5,782 nucleotides of DNA from Planctomycetaceae bacterium (GTDB lineage Bacteria; Planctomycetota; Phycisphaerae; Phycisphaerales; SM1A02): the NCBI GenBank assembly GCA_947474205.1, contig CANJIC010000138.1, positions 1 to 5,782 on the forward strand, written 5' to 3'. Shown here in pieces: positions 5,658 to 5,782 of this stretch. Within the stretch, counting starts at the first letter, position 1. Every line of letters starts with the position of its first letter. The notes beneath the pieces are model-generated. The model did no database searches. It was not told the origin of the DNA and saw only the letters and a program-made list of their open reading frames with translations. Both the position numbers and the translations under genes were made by a program.

Positions 5658-5782
5658 TTGGTGGCCTCCGCATGTTTGACTGGCTTGGATGGATTCACAA
5701 GTCCGCGCCGTGCGTTGTAGGCATCGATGGCCGCTGGATAATTCACCAGCACTTCCTTCACGCATGGTTCAACCGCGTTCAA
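5654..5782 (-). CDS. nuoM: Probable NADH-quinone oxidoreductase subunit M, C-terminal end (truncated by window)
   Basis: An open frame enters from the right edge and ends in TGA at 5654-5656, giving 42 visible residues. The stop shares bases with the nuoN start (ATGA), so the two genes are translationally coupled. The first visible residues, LNAVEPCVKEVL, resemble the end of NuoM, where a proline-rich loop is followed by a helix of the type FLxxxxPxVxxLL. The rest is a polar tail (through NARRGLVNPSKP). In most bacteria nuoM directly precedes nuoN, which supports the call; without the membrane part it cannot be proven, and another nuo gene is possible. Confidence 0.68.
   Translation of the reverse strand: MNAVEPCVKEVLVNYPAAIDAYNARRGLVNPSKPVKHAEATK
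5665..5669 (-). promoter_or_regulatory. Ribosome binding site of nuoN
   Basis: GGAGG on the minus strand lies seven bases before the ATG at 5657 and inside the 3' end of the upstream nuo gene. It settles the NuoN start at MSSFLPMG and fits translational coupling. Confidence 0.85.

Noticed and set aside
5658..5765. In-frame N-terminal extension of NuoN to an ATG at 5765
   Set aside because: The extension is hydrophilic, overlaps the end of the preceding nuo gene in another frame, and the ATG at 5657 has a GGAGG site at ideal spacing.
1..5782. CRISPR array, insertion sequence, toxin-antitoxin or defence island
   Set aside because: No regularly spaced direct repeats, transposase motifs, terminal inverted repeats around a gene, or small paired genes were seen. 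The content is housekeeping.

Overview
The window looks like an ordinary chromosomal segment from a Gram-negative bacterium. A SurA-like periplasmic chaperone and type-I NADH dehydrogenase (complex I) subunits are both present. GC content is moderate (roughly mid-50s by eye), with many GCGC runs. The mix of a long NuoN, a two-module PolX, a degenerate SurA-like protein and a start with no Shine-Dalgarno site is reminiscent of Planctomycetota (Phycisphaerae-like). That placement is inference from general impression, not a database match.

Layout, left to right. (1) Positions 1-720, plus strand: the C-terminal 239 residues of a SurA-like foldase or peptidyl-prolyl isomerase, cut by the left edge. 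(2) 742-1146, minus: a YraN/UPF0102 family nuclease-like protein, convergent with the first gene. (3) 1220-1960, plus: a stand-alone class I glutamine amidotransferase, divergent from yraN and probably read from a leaderless or nearly leaderless mRNA. (4) 1961-2081: a gap between convergent genes with a nested set of inverted repeats. (5) 2082-3848, minus: full-length bacterial PolX (polymerase beta-type palm plus PHP phosphoesterase domain). (6) 3947-4020, minus: tRNA-Arg(ACG). (7) 4011-5657, minus: nuoN, whose last two sense codons and stop lie inside the tRNA gene. (8) 5654-5782, minus: the C-terminal 42 codons of the preceding nuo gene, most likely nuoM, joined to nuoN by an ATGA stop/start overlap.

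The minus-strand block nuoM-nuoN-tRNA-Arg-polX is collinear. NuoM and NuoN are the antiporter-like proton-pumping membrane subunits of complex I and are translationally coupled. PolX is a DNA repair polymerase, and its position behind the tRNA probably reflects shared orientation rather than shared function. The left part (SurA-like, YraN, amidotransferase) shows no obvious common pathway.

I found no mobile element, CRISPR array, toxin-antitoxin pair or defence cassette, and no clearly novel multi-gene system. The most interesting points are the nuoN/tRNA overlap, where U8-A9-G10 of the tRNA supply the nuoN stop, the structured convergent intergenic region at 1982-2068, and the leaderless-type promoter of the amidotransferase.
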